DNA from: Podocnemis expansa
Lineage: Eukaryota > Chordata > Testudines > Podocnemididae
Direction of reading: 5' to 3'
Length of the DNA: 64,000 nucleotides
NCBI GenBank assembly: GCA_007922195.1
Contig: ML682059.1
Span: 16,149,940-16,213,939 of the forward strand
The notes beneath the pieces were generated by a model. It did no database searches. It saw nothing but the letters and a program-made list of their open reading frames with translations, and was not told where the DNA came from. The number at the start of each line of letters is the position of its first letter. Positions within the stretch are counted from its first letter, which is position 1. The position numbers and the translations under genes are program-made. This document shows positions 1-11,598 of this stretch, in pieces.

Positions 1-647
1 TTATTATTTTTATTTTATATATATGTTGCCCAATGTCAGTATTCAGCCCAGGCAACAAAAAAGTCTAATTCTTCTTAAAGTGGTGCATGACATTTCTCTC
101 CCTTAATATAAAAAAGATGGAAAGGCCTGAAAGAAGGCTTAGGAACAATCATTTAAATCTTGCAGCTCCAACCACACTGCTTATAAAAGGGGTTTTGAAT
201 AATGAAGCTCCCTGCTCCCAGGAGCTGCTTTTAACTTTTAAATGAAGCATGACTAAATTCTAGGAAAGAAGATTTGATGTTTCCAATTAGCTCAGAGAGT
301 TGAAAATAGTTGTGATATTATCGCAGAGTGCTGTGAATGACACAGAATGCAAGTTGCTAATAATTTCAGAAGAATGATAAAAATGACATAATAACAGTTA
401 TAATTCAGAATGCATCCCTTTTCCCAAAACAAACAAAACCTGCTTCTTACAATTTAACTGCACATCTATATTCTATTTGCAGGTTGTATCTTCCCAGACA
501 ATCTGTGGATTGTGACTAATCATCTCCCTTAAACAGTGAGGCTGCGCAGAGTTTTCACCTATGGGTTTTTCCAAAGCCCACTGAAGTCAATTGAAATCTT
601 TCCCCCTTTTGTGTCGTTAGAATACTTTGGAACACTCAGGGTCCAAT
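1..647. other. AT-rich sequence without recognisable features
   Basis: I see no coding pattern, RNA gene or clear repeat here. The sequence is AT-rich and non-repetitive in appearance, like ordinary vertebrate intergenic or intronic DNA. The first recognisable repeat is the inverted Penelope tail that begins near 648. Confidence 0.5.
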
Positions 648-713
648 GGAGTAGCTGTGTTAGTCTAGTTCAGTAAAACAAAGAAGGAGTCCTGTAGCAC
701 TTAAAGACTGTTA

Positions 714-1187
714 GGCTGTATCTACACACAGATGGTTAAATTGATTTAACTTAAATTGATTTAACAAAGTCTCTATAAAAATCATTAAATTGGATTAAGC
801 TAAATTATTTTAACAGGTCCACACTAGAAAGTGAAAACAAACTGGCATGTCCAGGGACAGGATTTGCTAGTTTGAATTATGAGGGGGGCACTATGGGAGG
901 TGTGGCAAAATGACCCCCTAGAAGGGCCAGGCTCCCACCTACTATATGAATAGAGAATGTCACCCTGAGACGAAGAAGGGCAAAATTGTTAAATCAAAAC
1001 AACTGTTAAATCGAAATAACACATCCACACTGAGTTATTTTGATGTAACAGTTGCGATCAAAACATCGTTTTGATTTTAAATGAGGTTTTATTGAATCAG
1101 TCTAACTTCCCTTGTTTCGACATGATGGAGCTTGTCATTTTGAAACAAGAAGATATTTTGATTTAAAACCTATGTGTGGACATACCC
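714..1187. mobile_element. PIF/Harbinger MITE, 474 bp, TSD TTA
   Basis: The left end is GGCTGTATCTACACAC and the right end, read inward, is GGGTATGTCCACACAT. A TTA target duplication lies at 711-713 and 1188-1190, as expected for PIF/Harbinger elements. The architecture is a subterminal array of AAATTGATTTAAC units, a GC-richer middle at about 830-985, and a second array. Its first 225 bases match, inverted, the right end of the neighbouring coding element, including the stretch CATGTCCAGGGACAGGA. It therefore looks like an internally deleted relative of that element lying in opposite orientation. It encodes nothing. Confidence 0.75.
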
Positions 1188-1534
1188 TTAGACCTTAAGG
1201 GTATTTCCACAGGCAGCTTTTAGATTGAAATAATGCTGGTTATTTTGATCTAAAAGAGTTTATGTCCACACAATGTTTTCCTTGAATAGAAATAAGGAGA
1301 TCCGTTACTTCGATTCAGGGAAATTTAGAGCGATTCCTTAAAAGGTTTTAAATTGAAACATTGCTTAAATCGAAACAGTTGTTTTGAAATAACACCCTTC
1401 AGACAAGTTATTTCAAAATAACTGTTTAAATCGATTCCAGCACCAGTTCCCTTCCTCCTCCCAGGGTGCCTGACAACAGGAAGGAGGAAGTGACTTGCCC
1501 TGGCCAGGCTGCATGTTCCAAGGAGGCAGACAGC

Positions 1535-3013
1535 ATGGCAGCGTGTGCTGGAGCTGCAGCATCATGGGGTGATGCAGGGCCCTTGCATGGACAAATCAGG
1601 AGATCCTCTGCTTTCTCCAGGTTTGGGGACAGAAGGATATGCACTCCCAGCTCCTTGCCAGGCATAGGAACTGGGATGTGTATTCAGACATTACCCTGGC
1701 AGTGTCTGCCAAAGTATACACCTGCACCACCGAACAGGTGCAGGCCAAAACTAAGGTCCTGAGTCAGGACTATGCCAGGGCAAGGGAAGCAAGCCAGCTC
1801 CGAGGGGTAGCGAGCAACATCAGCTGCCCCTACTATGAGGAGATGCATGCCTTCATGTCCAAGGAGGCATCCAGGCTCCCAACCACAAGCTGCAACTCAG
1901 GCACCCCTGGATGTTGGGGAGGCGAGCCATCCCACCAGCTCCAGGAATCCCATCCAGCCCAGAGCTCCTCCCTGCCTGGGAGGAAGAAACCTCACCACCT
2001 GAGGAGGAAGAGTGGGATGCAGAGGGGCACCCCAGCAGGTGAAGACACCAGCGAGGGGACAGCTGTACAGCCATCCAGGATGCCTGTTGGTGAGTATTTC
2101 CCCCCTCCCTCCATGCAATCAGGGCTTGCGCCACATGTGGCACCGGAGGGCAGGCAGATAGGAGCTGGGGACGGACAGGGTTGCGGGGACAGGGGTGGCC
2201 TGGGGACCCATGTGGTGGGGGGGGACACAGCCCTGAGTAGGTGGGGGGGCCACAGACAATCATGGGCTGGGGGGATCCAGAGGTGACAGCGCTGTGGGAA
2301 GCAGCATGCAGCCCACAGCAATAGCCCATGTCCTTGGGAGGTGCCCCCAGGGCAGGCCATGACCAGCATGCTGCCTGCCATCATGCGCACCCCGGTGGCA
2401 CGGCACGGGCGCACGTACCTTCAGGGACATGTCCAACAGGGCATGACTCGGGAGATGGAGGAGGGGCAGTCAGAGTGGTGCTGCAAGGCGCTGTCAGGCT
2501 GCACTCTGCAGCAGTGGGGCAGCGATTGCCAGTAACCCTAACTCTGTTCTTTCTTTCCCCCCTGCAGTTCGCTTAGCCACCCACCATTGGGCTGCAGAGA
2601 GTCCACGAGCCAAGAGCAGCCGCAGGAGGAGGACCCACATGACCCAGCAGGCCCTCCTCAAGACTGTCCTGCAGCTTGGCCAGAAGGCCCAGGAGGAGAC
2701 CCATGCCTGGAGAGTGCAGCTGGGCACCTGCCACGACACAGACATCCACCAGCTTGAGTGCGTGGGAGATGTGGACAAGCAGGTTGTCGCTGCTTTGGAG
2801 TGGCGGAGCCAGGCGTTGATGGGCCTCACCACAGCCTTGCAGGATGTGGCTATCAGCCTGCGTTGGCTTGCGGGCTGTGAGGTACCCCCTGCAGAGGAGG
2901 GGGCTCCCCCTAGGAACCCGTCCATCCCTCACCGCAGGCACCCTTGGATCTGGGGTGGCCATCGGGAAGGATGTGGAATGCCAGCCCAGGGCATCAGGCC
3001 AGCCTCCTCATAG
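1535..3013 (+). pseudogene. Myb/SANT-like DNA-binding protein of Harbinger transposon, two exons, frameshifted
   Basis: The reading frame opens with MAACAGAAASWGDAG at 1535. An apparent two-base gain near 1580 moves the Myb/SANT-like domain into another frame. The domain spans about 1588-1860 with WTNQEILCFLQVWGQ, ARHRNWDVYSDI, EQVQAKTKVLSQDYARARE and CPYYEEMHAFM. These match the trihelix-like domain of Harbinger accessory proteins, which binds subterminal DNA and partners the transposase. Exon 1 ends at 2089 at a consensus donor (G/GTGAGT). Exon 2 starts at 2568 after a pyrimidine-rich tract and CAG. Splicing restores a frame running to the TAG at 3011-3013. A poly(A) signal follows at 3164. 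The domain identity is clear; the exon structure is inferred from splice motifs and frame continuity. Confidence 0.75.
2090..2567 (+). other. Predicted intron of the Harbinger Myb-like gene
   Basis: The donor GTGAGT lies at 2090-2095 and the acceptor at 2566-2567, preceded by the tract TTCTTTCCCCCCTGCAG. It is a 478-base intron in phase 1. Joining the exons changes reading frame from that of 1639 to that of 2570 and gives an open frame across the junction. No transcript evidence is available from sequence alone. Confidence 0.6.
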
Positions 3014-3163
3014 AGACCCCCTTCTCCTTCCAACATCCCCAACCCCCATCCAGACATCCCCCTGTCCCAGTCTGATGCCCACCCCAAAGTTCCCAACCCC
3101 TACCCACACATCCCTGTACCACCTCCTAAGCCCCTCTTTTCCCCAATCCCCCTTCTTATGCTA

Positions 3164-3169
3164 AATAAA
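3164..3169 (+). terminator. Poly(A) signal AATAAA of the Myb-like gene
   Basis: AATAAA lies about 150 bases after the plus-strand stop codon at 3013, in an AT-rich stretch. It faces the minus-strand signal at 3203-3208, so the two convergent genes share a very short terminator region. Confidence 0.6.
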
Positions 3170-3202
3170 ACCTTATATACAGTTTGATCGGTGTATTACT
3201 GT

Positions 3203-3208
3203 TTTATT
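3203..3208 (-). terminator. Poly(A) signal AATAAA of the transposase gene (minus strand)
   Basis: TTTATT on the plus strand reads AATAAA on the minus strand, about 87 bases beyond the transposase stop at 3295. It pairs with the plus-strand signal at 3164-3169. Confidence 0.6.
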
Positions 3209-3294
3209 TAGTGGAGTTCAAGGGGCGGGTGGGGGGTGAGGGCTGGCTGTGGCAGAATGGGGAACGAGGGAGTGTAGCATGATGGGCCTGGCCC

Positions 3295-4470
3295 TCAGAG
3301 CTCCTCACTCGCAAAAAGATTCATCCATGCATCAAGCACAATGGTTGTCCTTTTTGGTGCTCGCTCCCTTGGAGCCACAGATGCAGGTTGTTCATACTGG
3401 CCACTGATGAGCTGTGCCTCGACCTCACAGACAGCAGAAACGGTCTCCCCCCGCAGCTCACAGTAGTTGTGCAGGACCACACAGGCAGTAATGACTACTG
3501 TGGTCATCTCCTCTCCAAGGTGGAGGCGTGTAAGGAGGCACCTCCACTGCACCTTCAGCCAGCCAAATGCCTTCTTGATCACCTGGTGGCAGCAGCTCAT
3601 GTGGCAGTTGAAAACCTGCCTGCTGGCGTCGAGGGGCTCTGTGTATGGGCACATGAGCTGTGGGTGGAGGGGATAGGCTGCATCGGCACCAATGAGGGCA
3701 GGCACCTCAACTTCCCCAACAGTGATGTTACTGGCGGGAAAGAAGGTGCCCGCCTCCATGCCCCGGTACGGGGCAGAGCTTTGCAGGACCCTGGCATCAT
3801 GTGCCCTCCCTGGCCATCCAACATAACAGTTCTGAAAGATGCCCCAGTAGTCCACAAGGGCCTGCGAGATAACCAAGTGGTATCCCATCCAGTTCTGGTA
3901 CTCAGCTGCTTGGTGCACAGGGGCTCTCACAGGGATGTGGGTGGCATCCAGTATCCCGGCACAACTGGGAACCCCCAGCATGACGAGACCAGCAATGGTG
4001 GTCTGTAGGTCACCTTGAGTGACCTGGTGTCACAGCTGGACAGTGTTGATGGCAGTGGTGACCTGGTTGCAGCAGTTCTCCAATGATGGACCTCCCGATG
4101 CCGAAGAGGTGCACCACAGACTTGTATGACTCAGGAGTGGCCATCTTCCAGAGGACGATGGCCACTCTCTCTTGTCAACAGGGATGGCTGCTCTCATAAT
4201 GGTGTCCCAGCAGCACAGTACCAGGGTGAGCTCCACAACAAGGTGGGTGAAGCTCCCACTGCTCATTCGGAGATTCCAACATCACTGATCTTCACCCCAG
4301 GTTCTGAGCACTACCCATCCAGTCTCTGCTGGTCTCCTCTGCCCAGATGTGACGAGGCACAGGAGCAGGCAGGGGAACTGGGGCTGCTCCCATTGCAGGA
4401 GAACACCCTGCATGCCAGCAGAGGCTCTAGCAACCACACGGTGATGGCTGGAAAGCTGGGGAGCATCCAT
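3295..4470 (-). pseudogene. PIF/Harbinger DDE transposase (HARBI1-like), frameshifted and catalytically impaired
   Basis: The C-terminal 228 codons (3981 to 3295) are open. They contain GILDATHIPVRAP (first catalytic Asp), VGWPGRAHDARVLQ, GADAAYPLHPQLMCPY (second Asp), VIKKAFGWLKVQWRCLL and TACVVLHNYCELRG, the signature blocks of the HARBI1/DDE_Tnp_4 family. The third catalytic residue, a Glu in the (V/I)E.AFG.LK.RWR block, aligns here with Lys. The N-terminal part is scattered over frames between 4470 and 3982; MRAAIPVDKR is visible near 4195 and TTIAGLVMLGVP near 4000. The likely start is the ATG at 4470. The gene converges with the Myb-like gene. A host HARBI1 gene is unlikely because the termini, the partner gene and the decay all mark a transposon copy. 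Confidence 0.8.
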
Positions 4471-5015
4471 GCTCTGCGTGTTGAAGTCTCCTGCTAGCCA
4501 GAATGGACAGGGAGGTGAGGTAAGTTCCTGCTTTTAACCGCTTGGCTGCCAACATGGCCATGCCAGGTGGCCATCTTCCACACCTCCCATGGTGCCTCTC
4601 CCCAGAATTAAACTAGCAAGTCCTGTGTCCAGACATGCTAATTCAATTTGGGTTTTTTTGGTGTGGACCTGTTAAATTGATTTAGCTTAAACTGATTTAA
4701 TGGTTTTATATCGATTTAGCTTATATCAATTTAACTTAAATAGATATAACTAGCTAGGTGTGGACATAGCCGAAGTGCCACAGGACTCCTTGTTTGTTTG
4801 GCATGCTCAGAATCTCAACAAATTGACTGGAGGTAATAATAAAGACTAAAAACTACAGTCCTGTCAAGGTTTACTTGTGTGCTTTAAGTTTAAACATGAG
4901 TAGCCCCTTGAAGTCATTGGGGCTCAATATGGTGACTATAGCCTTGTTCTTTTCCTAACACTGAATAATGTAAATAGAAAATGTATGCTCCTGACAATGC
5001 AATCTTTATTCAGAT

Positions 5016-6358
5016 TCATACAGCCATAGATTCTAAGGCCATCTAGTCTGATGTGGTATATAGCATATGTCATAAAACTTCCCAAAAATAATTCTGAGAG
5101 GATATCTTTCAGAAAAAAAACAAAAACAAAACCATTCATTCTTCTTTCAAAACTATCAGTCATGTTGAATCTACCATGACCTTTGATAAATTGTTCAGCT
5201 GATTAATTACTCGCTCCATTAAAAATGTACAACTTATTTCCAGTGCTCTGCTAGATTGAAGAGTTCATGATTAAGTATCTCTCTTCCATGTACGTACTTA
5301 CAGACTATAATGAAGTCATGCCTTAACCTCTTTGCTGAGCTGAACAAATTGACATCTGTGAATCTACCACTACAAGGTATGTTTTCTAATCCTTTAACCA
5401 TTTTCATGGGTCTTCTCTGAACTTACTCCAATTAATCAACATCCTTTTTGAATTGTGGACACCACAGCTGGACACAGAATTCCTTCAGTGGTCACATCAA
5501 TGGCTAATACAGAGTTAAAATAACCTATCTACTCCTATCTTGTTTCTGCAACCCTGTTTATTGCATCCCAGAATTGCATTAATCCTTTTGGCCACAGCTT
5601 CAAACTGAGAGCTCATGTTCAGCTGATTATTCACCATGACACCCAAATATATTTCAGAGCCACTGCTTTTTAGTATAGCATCCCCCATTGTATTAATATG
5701 GCCTACACTTTTTTCCCCAGATGCGTATGTTTACATTTACCTGTATTAAAATGCTTGTTTGCACCTAGTTTACCAAGAATCTAGATGGCTCTGAATCAGA
5801 GAATTGTTCTCCTTATTGTTTATCACTCCCCCTATTGTTTTGTCATCTGCAGATTTTACTGGTGATTATTTTATATTTTGTTCAAGGTCGTTGATAAAGA
5901 TGTTAACATATGTAAGGCCAAAAACTGATCCCTTCATGACCCTATTGAAAACAGATTTGCTAAATGACAATTCCCACTTTACAGTTACATTTTAAGACTT
6001 ATCATCTATCCAGTAGTTAATCCATTTAATGCGTGCCAAGTTAATTTTATATTGATCTTGGGTTTTAATCAAAATGTCATGCAGTACAAAGTTAAATGCC
6101 TTTCTGAGGTATGTTACGTCAACACTATTGACCAAACTTGTAATCTCATACAAAAAAAAATCATGTTATATTGACAAGATCTATTTGCCATAAATCCATG
6201 TTGATTGACATTAATTATATTACCATTCTTTACTTCTTTGTTAATCAAGTCCTATATCAGCCACTCTACTGTCTTGCACAGGATTGATGCCAGGCTGACA
6301 GACACAATTATGTAGGTCATCCATCTACCCTTTTTAAAAAATTGGTGGATGTTCCATT
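5016..6358 (-). mobile_element. Old CR1 LINE fragment, antisense (3' part of ORF2 and 3' end)
   Basis: The left edge carries the CR1 3' end in reverse (CATAGATTCTAAGGCC near 5022). The following 1.3 kb matches, in antisense, the reverse-transcriptase region of old CR1 copies common in turtles. Landmarks are GGACACCACAGCTGGACACA near 5457 (the end of ORF2) and ATCCATTTAATGCGTGCCA near 6020. No reading frame survives and indels are frequent, so this is an old insertion. The 5' truncation near 6358 is typical of LINEs. Confidence 0.7.
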
Positions 6359-9300
6359 TCTGTAGAGTTTTTCATTTTATATTAAAAAAAAGTATACACA
6401 TTCTTACCAAAATCATTTTAGAAAAACATGAACACCTTTTTTTTTCACTTTATTTATTTTCATGGAGTTTTCATTAAACCAAAAAAAAAAAAAAGTATTT
6501 TTTTTTTCATCAGTAAACATTTTGGGGGAAAGAGTTTAAAAATACACTCAGAAATGCCATGAAAAACATCTCGGGAAACTTAAATTTTTAACCTTGCCAA
6601 AATGGAAACAATTTCAAAATCTTGAACTTTTAGCAATTCCCCCTAGGATCCCATCCAAAATTTCACCCATTTCTAATGGCTTGTCTCCTAACATCCTGAA
6701 AGATAGCTTCTTTCCCCCTGTTTATGGCCAAAAATCTGAGAGAACTTAAAGTAGTCAAGATTCCCAGAATCTAACAGTCCTTGCTGTAATACTATAGTAT
6801 ATATTAAAGGCATTCTCAGCGCAACTCTGCTCCTTCCACAGCAGAATTTGCATTTGCCAGACAATGGCACTTTTGCAGTACATGATATAAATCTGATGCA
6901 GGACTACCAAAGCAAACATGGGCCATCTGGCAACTGCGTATATTGCAGTATACCCTGGCCTCCTTCCTCAGATCTAGTCACTGTGCAGCATATCAGTCAT
7001 TTTTCTATGAAATTTGCCTTTCTGTTTTGTAGCTACAACCATTGCAAGTTATTCTACGTTCTCTCTCAGATTCCATGTGATTTGGAATCACATATTAATA
7101 TCATGGAACTTACTGCATTTGTGGAATTTTGTGAGGACTTCCACACCTTTTTTCGGAAGGCAGAATCAGTTGGCCACTAGATTCATTGAATTAATGGTAA
7201 CTTAAACCTTTACTTTTCAGATTCTGTTTCCCACATTTCAGTATTTATCAAGCAATACCAATAGAATAAATGGGCGAGGGACTGTGGCTGACCCCTGACT
7301 GAGTGAGGGAGATGGGGAGATGGCAAGAAGCCTCTTCATCTCCCCGTGACCACTGCACTAGGGCTTCTCCAAGCTCTTAAACTTTCACATTTAATCAACC
7401 AGTATAGCTGGCTAGTTTCAGGCTGCACAGACCTGCAGGTACATTCATGATCAAGCTCACCTTTGAATGCCCAAGAATGGTGTTCACAACATTTAGGAGC
7501 CTAGATTTGTTGGATGAAATAAAACATATAGAAAATAAAATCAAGAGGAAAAGGAAGAGGTGGGGAGAATCAAAGTTTAATCCCTCCCCTGCCCTGACAA
7601 AAACACACTTTCTCTTTCCAGCAACATTAGCACATCTCTAGCTCTGAGGAGTTACTAAACCAAGAAAAAAATATATTATACTAGACTTGTACAGTGATTA
7701 ATGGTAACCCAAAAACTAGCTAGTCTTTAGTGTGTACCAGGTGACAGTGCACTCTAATTGTCAAAATAGAGACTATACTCTTTCACTCCTCCCATGCAGA
7801 GTTGGGTTACTGATAAAGCAAGAACTGTGCCTGACCGCAAATTATTGAAGGAAAACATTATTAACCAATATTATCCTTATTTAAGAGGGAGTGCATATGA
7901 GAAAAGTCACAGGCTCATGGTGTCCTGCTGCTACACATATGCCAAGACAAAGTTTATCAGTAACAATATGTTTATAAAATAATGTTGCTCTTTTTCAAAT
8001 TAAGGACATTTCTGACTGGATTGATTTATATTGTTAACTGTAAATAATGTTCAGTCATCTAGCAAGCTAAAGGGCTGAGCCAGTTTCCATGTGGAACACA
8101 ACCTACAAAACCACTACATAAGATATTACATAATGATTGGCTGCCACTAACATTATTTCACACCACTGGCACAACTAAACAAAATGTTAAATGAATGAGA
8201 AAGCACATTTTTTCTCATGTGTGGTGCTGATGAAAAGGGTTATTTGCTAAGAGCTCATTTGGGCCCACTAGTCAACAGCTCCCACAGAAAGCTGTGTAGA
8301 TAGATACTGCTCCACGTGGCACCGTACCAGACATTGTGTTCCAGTCAGGAACAACATGCCTACGGACAAAGTGCAGCCACTCCTATACTCTGAAGCAGCC
8401 TGCACTCCCTTTATTGTCTGGGAAGTGGATTCTTTGGTCCCTAAGACATCCTGTGTGTGTCCTGGAGAGCAGCAGGAGGCAGCAGAGCTATACAACCTCC
8501 TCTTTGGAATCTAAAAAGCAAGAGGAATAGAAAGGATAATCCCGGATTCTACTGAAATCGAAGTCTCCTGCCGGCATCATCTGCACCCAAGTACCCACCC
8601 TTTTTCTTGTAGACTTTAATGAGATCCCCCCCAGACCTTGTGACATTACACAGTCATCAGCAGAGAAGCTGCATTCACGTGGATCAACTAGTATCTGACA
8701 GGAATTCTGGTCTCAAACAACTGAAGAGTCCACAGGAAGACTAACAGGAGCAGAGATTTCAAATTGGCTGTCATCATCTTGACTAAAAAAGCCACAAGCC
8801 ATGACTCCTCTTTTTCTACCTTCTCTTCCTTGCTCACTTCTATACTTTAAAAGCTTAGGTTTCTTAACTGTAACAATCCTTGGTTACTCCTAGATTTTAA
8901 CTTGTATGATAATTAACATACTTTATGAAATTGGCAATTGTTTTGTTGGATTTGTACAAGAGTTCCCCTCTTCTCTCTCCATCTGCCTCATTGCCTACTG
9001 TGACTGATAGCACTCCTGTTGAAATACAGAGACACAGAGCTATTTATGAAGGAAAATCCAATTCGCACTTCTCGCTGTCATTTCTACATATTCTTACAAA
9101 GTTCTCCTTTGATCTGTGTCTCAGAATTTAAATCATGAAGTCTGAAGCAGTGACCCCTGCCACTAATACTCCTAACACACAACTGTATGATGAAGATTCA
9201 AAACGCACCATTTGGATTTCACAAAATACTTACCTTTTATTACACAAAGAAAAAGATTTCCAAGTGGTTAAAGAGCAATCACATCTCCACTACCAGCTTC

Positions 9301-10366
9301 CAGATGTTACCCTACAGTTTTGCCTTGTAGTAGTTAGTGATGGAAAAGATTTATCAGATTGAGTCCATTTCCCTGCGAGGGTAGGATATAGTCCCCTGAG
9401 AGGTGATGTAGCAGATATTAAAGCAATACTACACTTGATCTGAGCCACGAGGTCAATCCTAATATTATTGTACATGGCAGTTGTATAAGGTTTGGTTGCT
9501 TAGTCACCTTGCAGTAAATAGACAAAACCTCTATGCAGCACATACATTCGCCTTCCTATTCGTTACACTGAGTCCTGCAACCTGACCTCAATTATGAGAG
9601 GTTTGACATTCAAGTGAACTTAAGATCCTGGGAATCTAAACAAGGAGTCTGTCAGAAGTAAATTTTCAAAGTGATCACACAGCTCACATTAATGTCAGTG
9701 GAGAGTAACAGAGCGAAACTACCATGCTCTCTTTTGCAAGTGTACCCCTAGATTGCAGTTGAGCAAGGATCATCCTCGTATGTACAAGCACATAATAGCG
9801 GATATGGGGTGTCCGCTATTAAAATTCTGATATCATATATTCAATAAAAAAGGCTATTTAGAAATGAATTAAAAATAAAACCTAATGAATTAAAAGTCAT
9901 AATGTGGAAAAATAATTTAAGATGTGGAATAACGAGAACAATTTTCATCCATGAAATGTTTTTATCTTCTGATAACTCACAAACGGTAAAGGCATGAATT
10001 TATGCATAAGATACAATACACAACAAAGAGATAATTCATATTCAAATCTCATGGTCCTCCATCACACAGCCCTCTGTTTATATGTAGATAGTCTTATGAG
10101 AAAATGACACCAGGCACAACCAAAATTATGAGACAGCAAGTCAAGCCTGAAGATAATAATTGCTTAGTTCACACAGGCACTGTGAGATTCTTCAGCTCAC
10201 AGGTTTGGTGGCCTGTAGAGGCAAATGTATCATTTGAAACTAGTAAATTAAAAGGACATTCTTCCTTTTTTTTTCTTCTGAAACACCTAATGAACTAATA
10301 ACTATGTGACAAATGCTTCACCAGTCTAAGAGGGAGGGAGAACATGAAGCTGACTGAAGATGTTGA
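6359..10366. other. AT-rich background, no recognised gene
   Basis: I see no gene or clear repeat boundary in this 4-kb stretch. There are poly(A)/poly(T) runs near 6478-6515. Short open frames such as those at 6848-7180 and 8336-8530 show no protein-family motif. Unique genomic DNA or very old repeats are the likely content. Confidence 0.45.
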
Positions 10367-10475
10367 GGCCCAGGATCCATTCTTATTTACACTTGTATAA
10401 ATCCAGAGTATCACCACTGATGTTAGCTGTTTTAATTTGGATTTCCACTAGTGTAAATGAGAACAGATTTTGGCC
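10367..10475. mobile_element. Short palindromic MITE
   Basis: The left half, with GGCCCAGGATCC and TTATTTACACTTGTATAAAT, is mirrored by the right half, with CACTAGTGTAAATGAG and GATTTTGGCC. The whole 109-base unit can fold into an imperfect hairpin. Related short hairpins with an AACTCCCATTG-type core lie at 11410, 13481 and 14997. The superfamily is not certain. Confidence 0.5.
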
Positions 10476-11409
10476 CAGTACCACACCTTGTCTGCTCTTT
10501 GAAGCAAATGTCTGCTTCTTGGAGAAATGTTGATTTGAACATGCAGCCTATGAAATACATAAAATTCTTAGTGTCCTAGTTAAAGAAATACAATACAACA
10601 AAACACTGAAAAATTAATATAATCTCACAGAATAATGCTATTAGAAAGACTTATATGCAGCATTTTCTCTTGATAAAAGGTATAGTTTATCATTTTGTCA
10701 AGTTGTTTAGTTACTCAAGCTTTTCCTTAGACTAGCATTTTGAGATATTTTTAGCAGTTTATACAACAAATGCTTTAGTCTTCATGCTCCCCCTGGAAAA
10801 AAAGTTTCATTATTTACAGTTTCTTCAACCATGAGATTATCCTTTTTCCTCCAAACAGTCAGAAGAGCAATTAATTATGACATTTTTCTCGAGATGACTA
10901 CAAGTTGGATAGTGTGCAAAGTGTCTGTTTAATATACCGATGCAGTTAAACTTCCTAATTGCTAGAATCATGAATTACAATATTATTCTCTCATTGAAAT
11001 TATGATTAAATAGTCATAGGGTGTCTAAGAATAAAGCAGTTGTGACAGTTCTGTTATTTAAATTTAACATCAAGCAGATTTTGTTCTAATGAGTCTTAAA
11101 GTAGCAACATGTTACTGTTAGAAAGTGCCAACATGTAATCCTGTTTCAGAATTGTCTCTTTCAAAATAGTTTTTTTAAAGATGTATTTTTCTATCCATCC
11201 CCCATAATCATACATATTTTGTTGACCTTAGTATAAGTGACTTTTCATTCCCACTAAATGACATAAAAGAGATTGACTAGTACTCCTACTGGAGAGGTTC
11301 TTACTGTTCTGTCCCAGTGTAGAAGTTCATTGTAAACCTATAGATAAAATGATTTGTTTTATTTTGATTTGACACTTGACTATTTCAATATACTTTTGGT
11401 ACAAACCAT
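10476..11409. other. AT-rich background
   Basis: No gene, hairpin element or recognisable repeat is seen between the two short MITEs. Confidence 0.4.
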
Positions 11410-11496
11410 GGGGCAGACTCAGCTCATGCAAATTTTCTAAGTTCCATTTACTTCAATGGAACTGTGACAGATTTACAGCAGCTGAGGATTTGCCCC
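11410..11496. mobile_element. Short palindromic MITE
   Basis: GGGGCAGACTCAGCTCATGC at the left is mirrored by GCAGCTGAGGATTTGCCCC at the right around the core CCATTTACTTCAATGGAACT. This 87-base foldback belongs to a type repeated widely in reptile genomes. It encodes nothing. Confidence 0.5.
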
Positions 11497-11598
11497 TTGG
11501 GCTTTCATTGGTTTCTGCCATTGTAAGAGCTTGGTAAACATGAAAGATTAGAGCTAATGTTGAAGAGAAATCTTTTTTAAATTGAACATATAATTATT

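Larger units (their letters stand above)
1199..4771. mobile_element. PIF/Harbinger DNA transposon with Myb-like gene and DDE transposase gene (decayed)
   Basis: This element of about 3.6 kb starts GGGTATTTCCACAGG and ends GTGTGGACATAGCC. The left flank is TTAA (1195-1198); the right flank, GAA, is an imperfect match to a TAA duplication. Inside are the two genes typical of vertebrate autonomous Harbingers: a Myb/SANT-like protein on the plus strand and a DDE transposase on the minus strand. They converge on polyadenylation signals only 34 bases apart. In characterised Harbinger systems the Myb-like protein brings the transposase to the nucleus and to the element ends. Both genes here carry frameshifts and the transposase lacks a catalytic residue, so this copy is dead. 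Confidence 0.8.
648..4806. repeat. Penelope-tail foldback interrupted by two Harbinger insertions
   Basis: Positions 648-710 are the 3' tail of a Penelope-like element on the minus strand; GTCCTGTAGCACTTAAAGAC is visible. Positions 1188-1198 (TTAGACCTTAA) together with 4772-4806 (AGTGCCACAGGACTCCTTG) are the same tail on the plus strand. With the Harbinger insertions at 714-1187 and 1199-4771 removed, the two arms meet as a short inverted repeat with almost no loop. The same tail is seen at 17449-17545, 18040-18215, 24060-24310, 30888-31505 and 51911-52104. Joining the arms is my inference; the arms themselves are directly visible. Confidence 0.65.

Noticed and set aside
3388..4008. A plus-strand frame of 206 codons
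   Set aside because: It is the shadow of the Harbinger transposase on the minus strand, which shows the family motifs.
3295..4470. A domesticated HARBI1 host gene
   Set aside because: Frameshifts, Lys in place of the catalytic Glu, adjacent transposon termini and the Myb-like partner mark it as a transposon copy.
714..4771. A single Harbinger element from 714 to 4771
   Set aside because: The ends at 714 and 4771 are similar over about 225 bases. But a complete MITE with TTA on both sides occupies 714-1187, and the bases 1188-1198 are Penelope-tail sequence. Two neighbouring insertions fit better.
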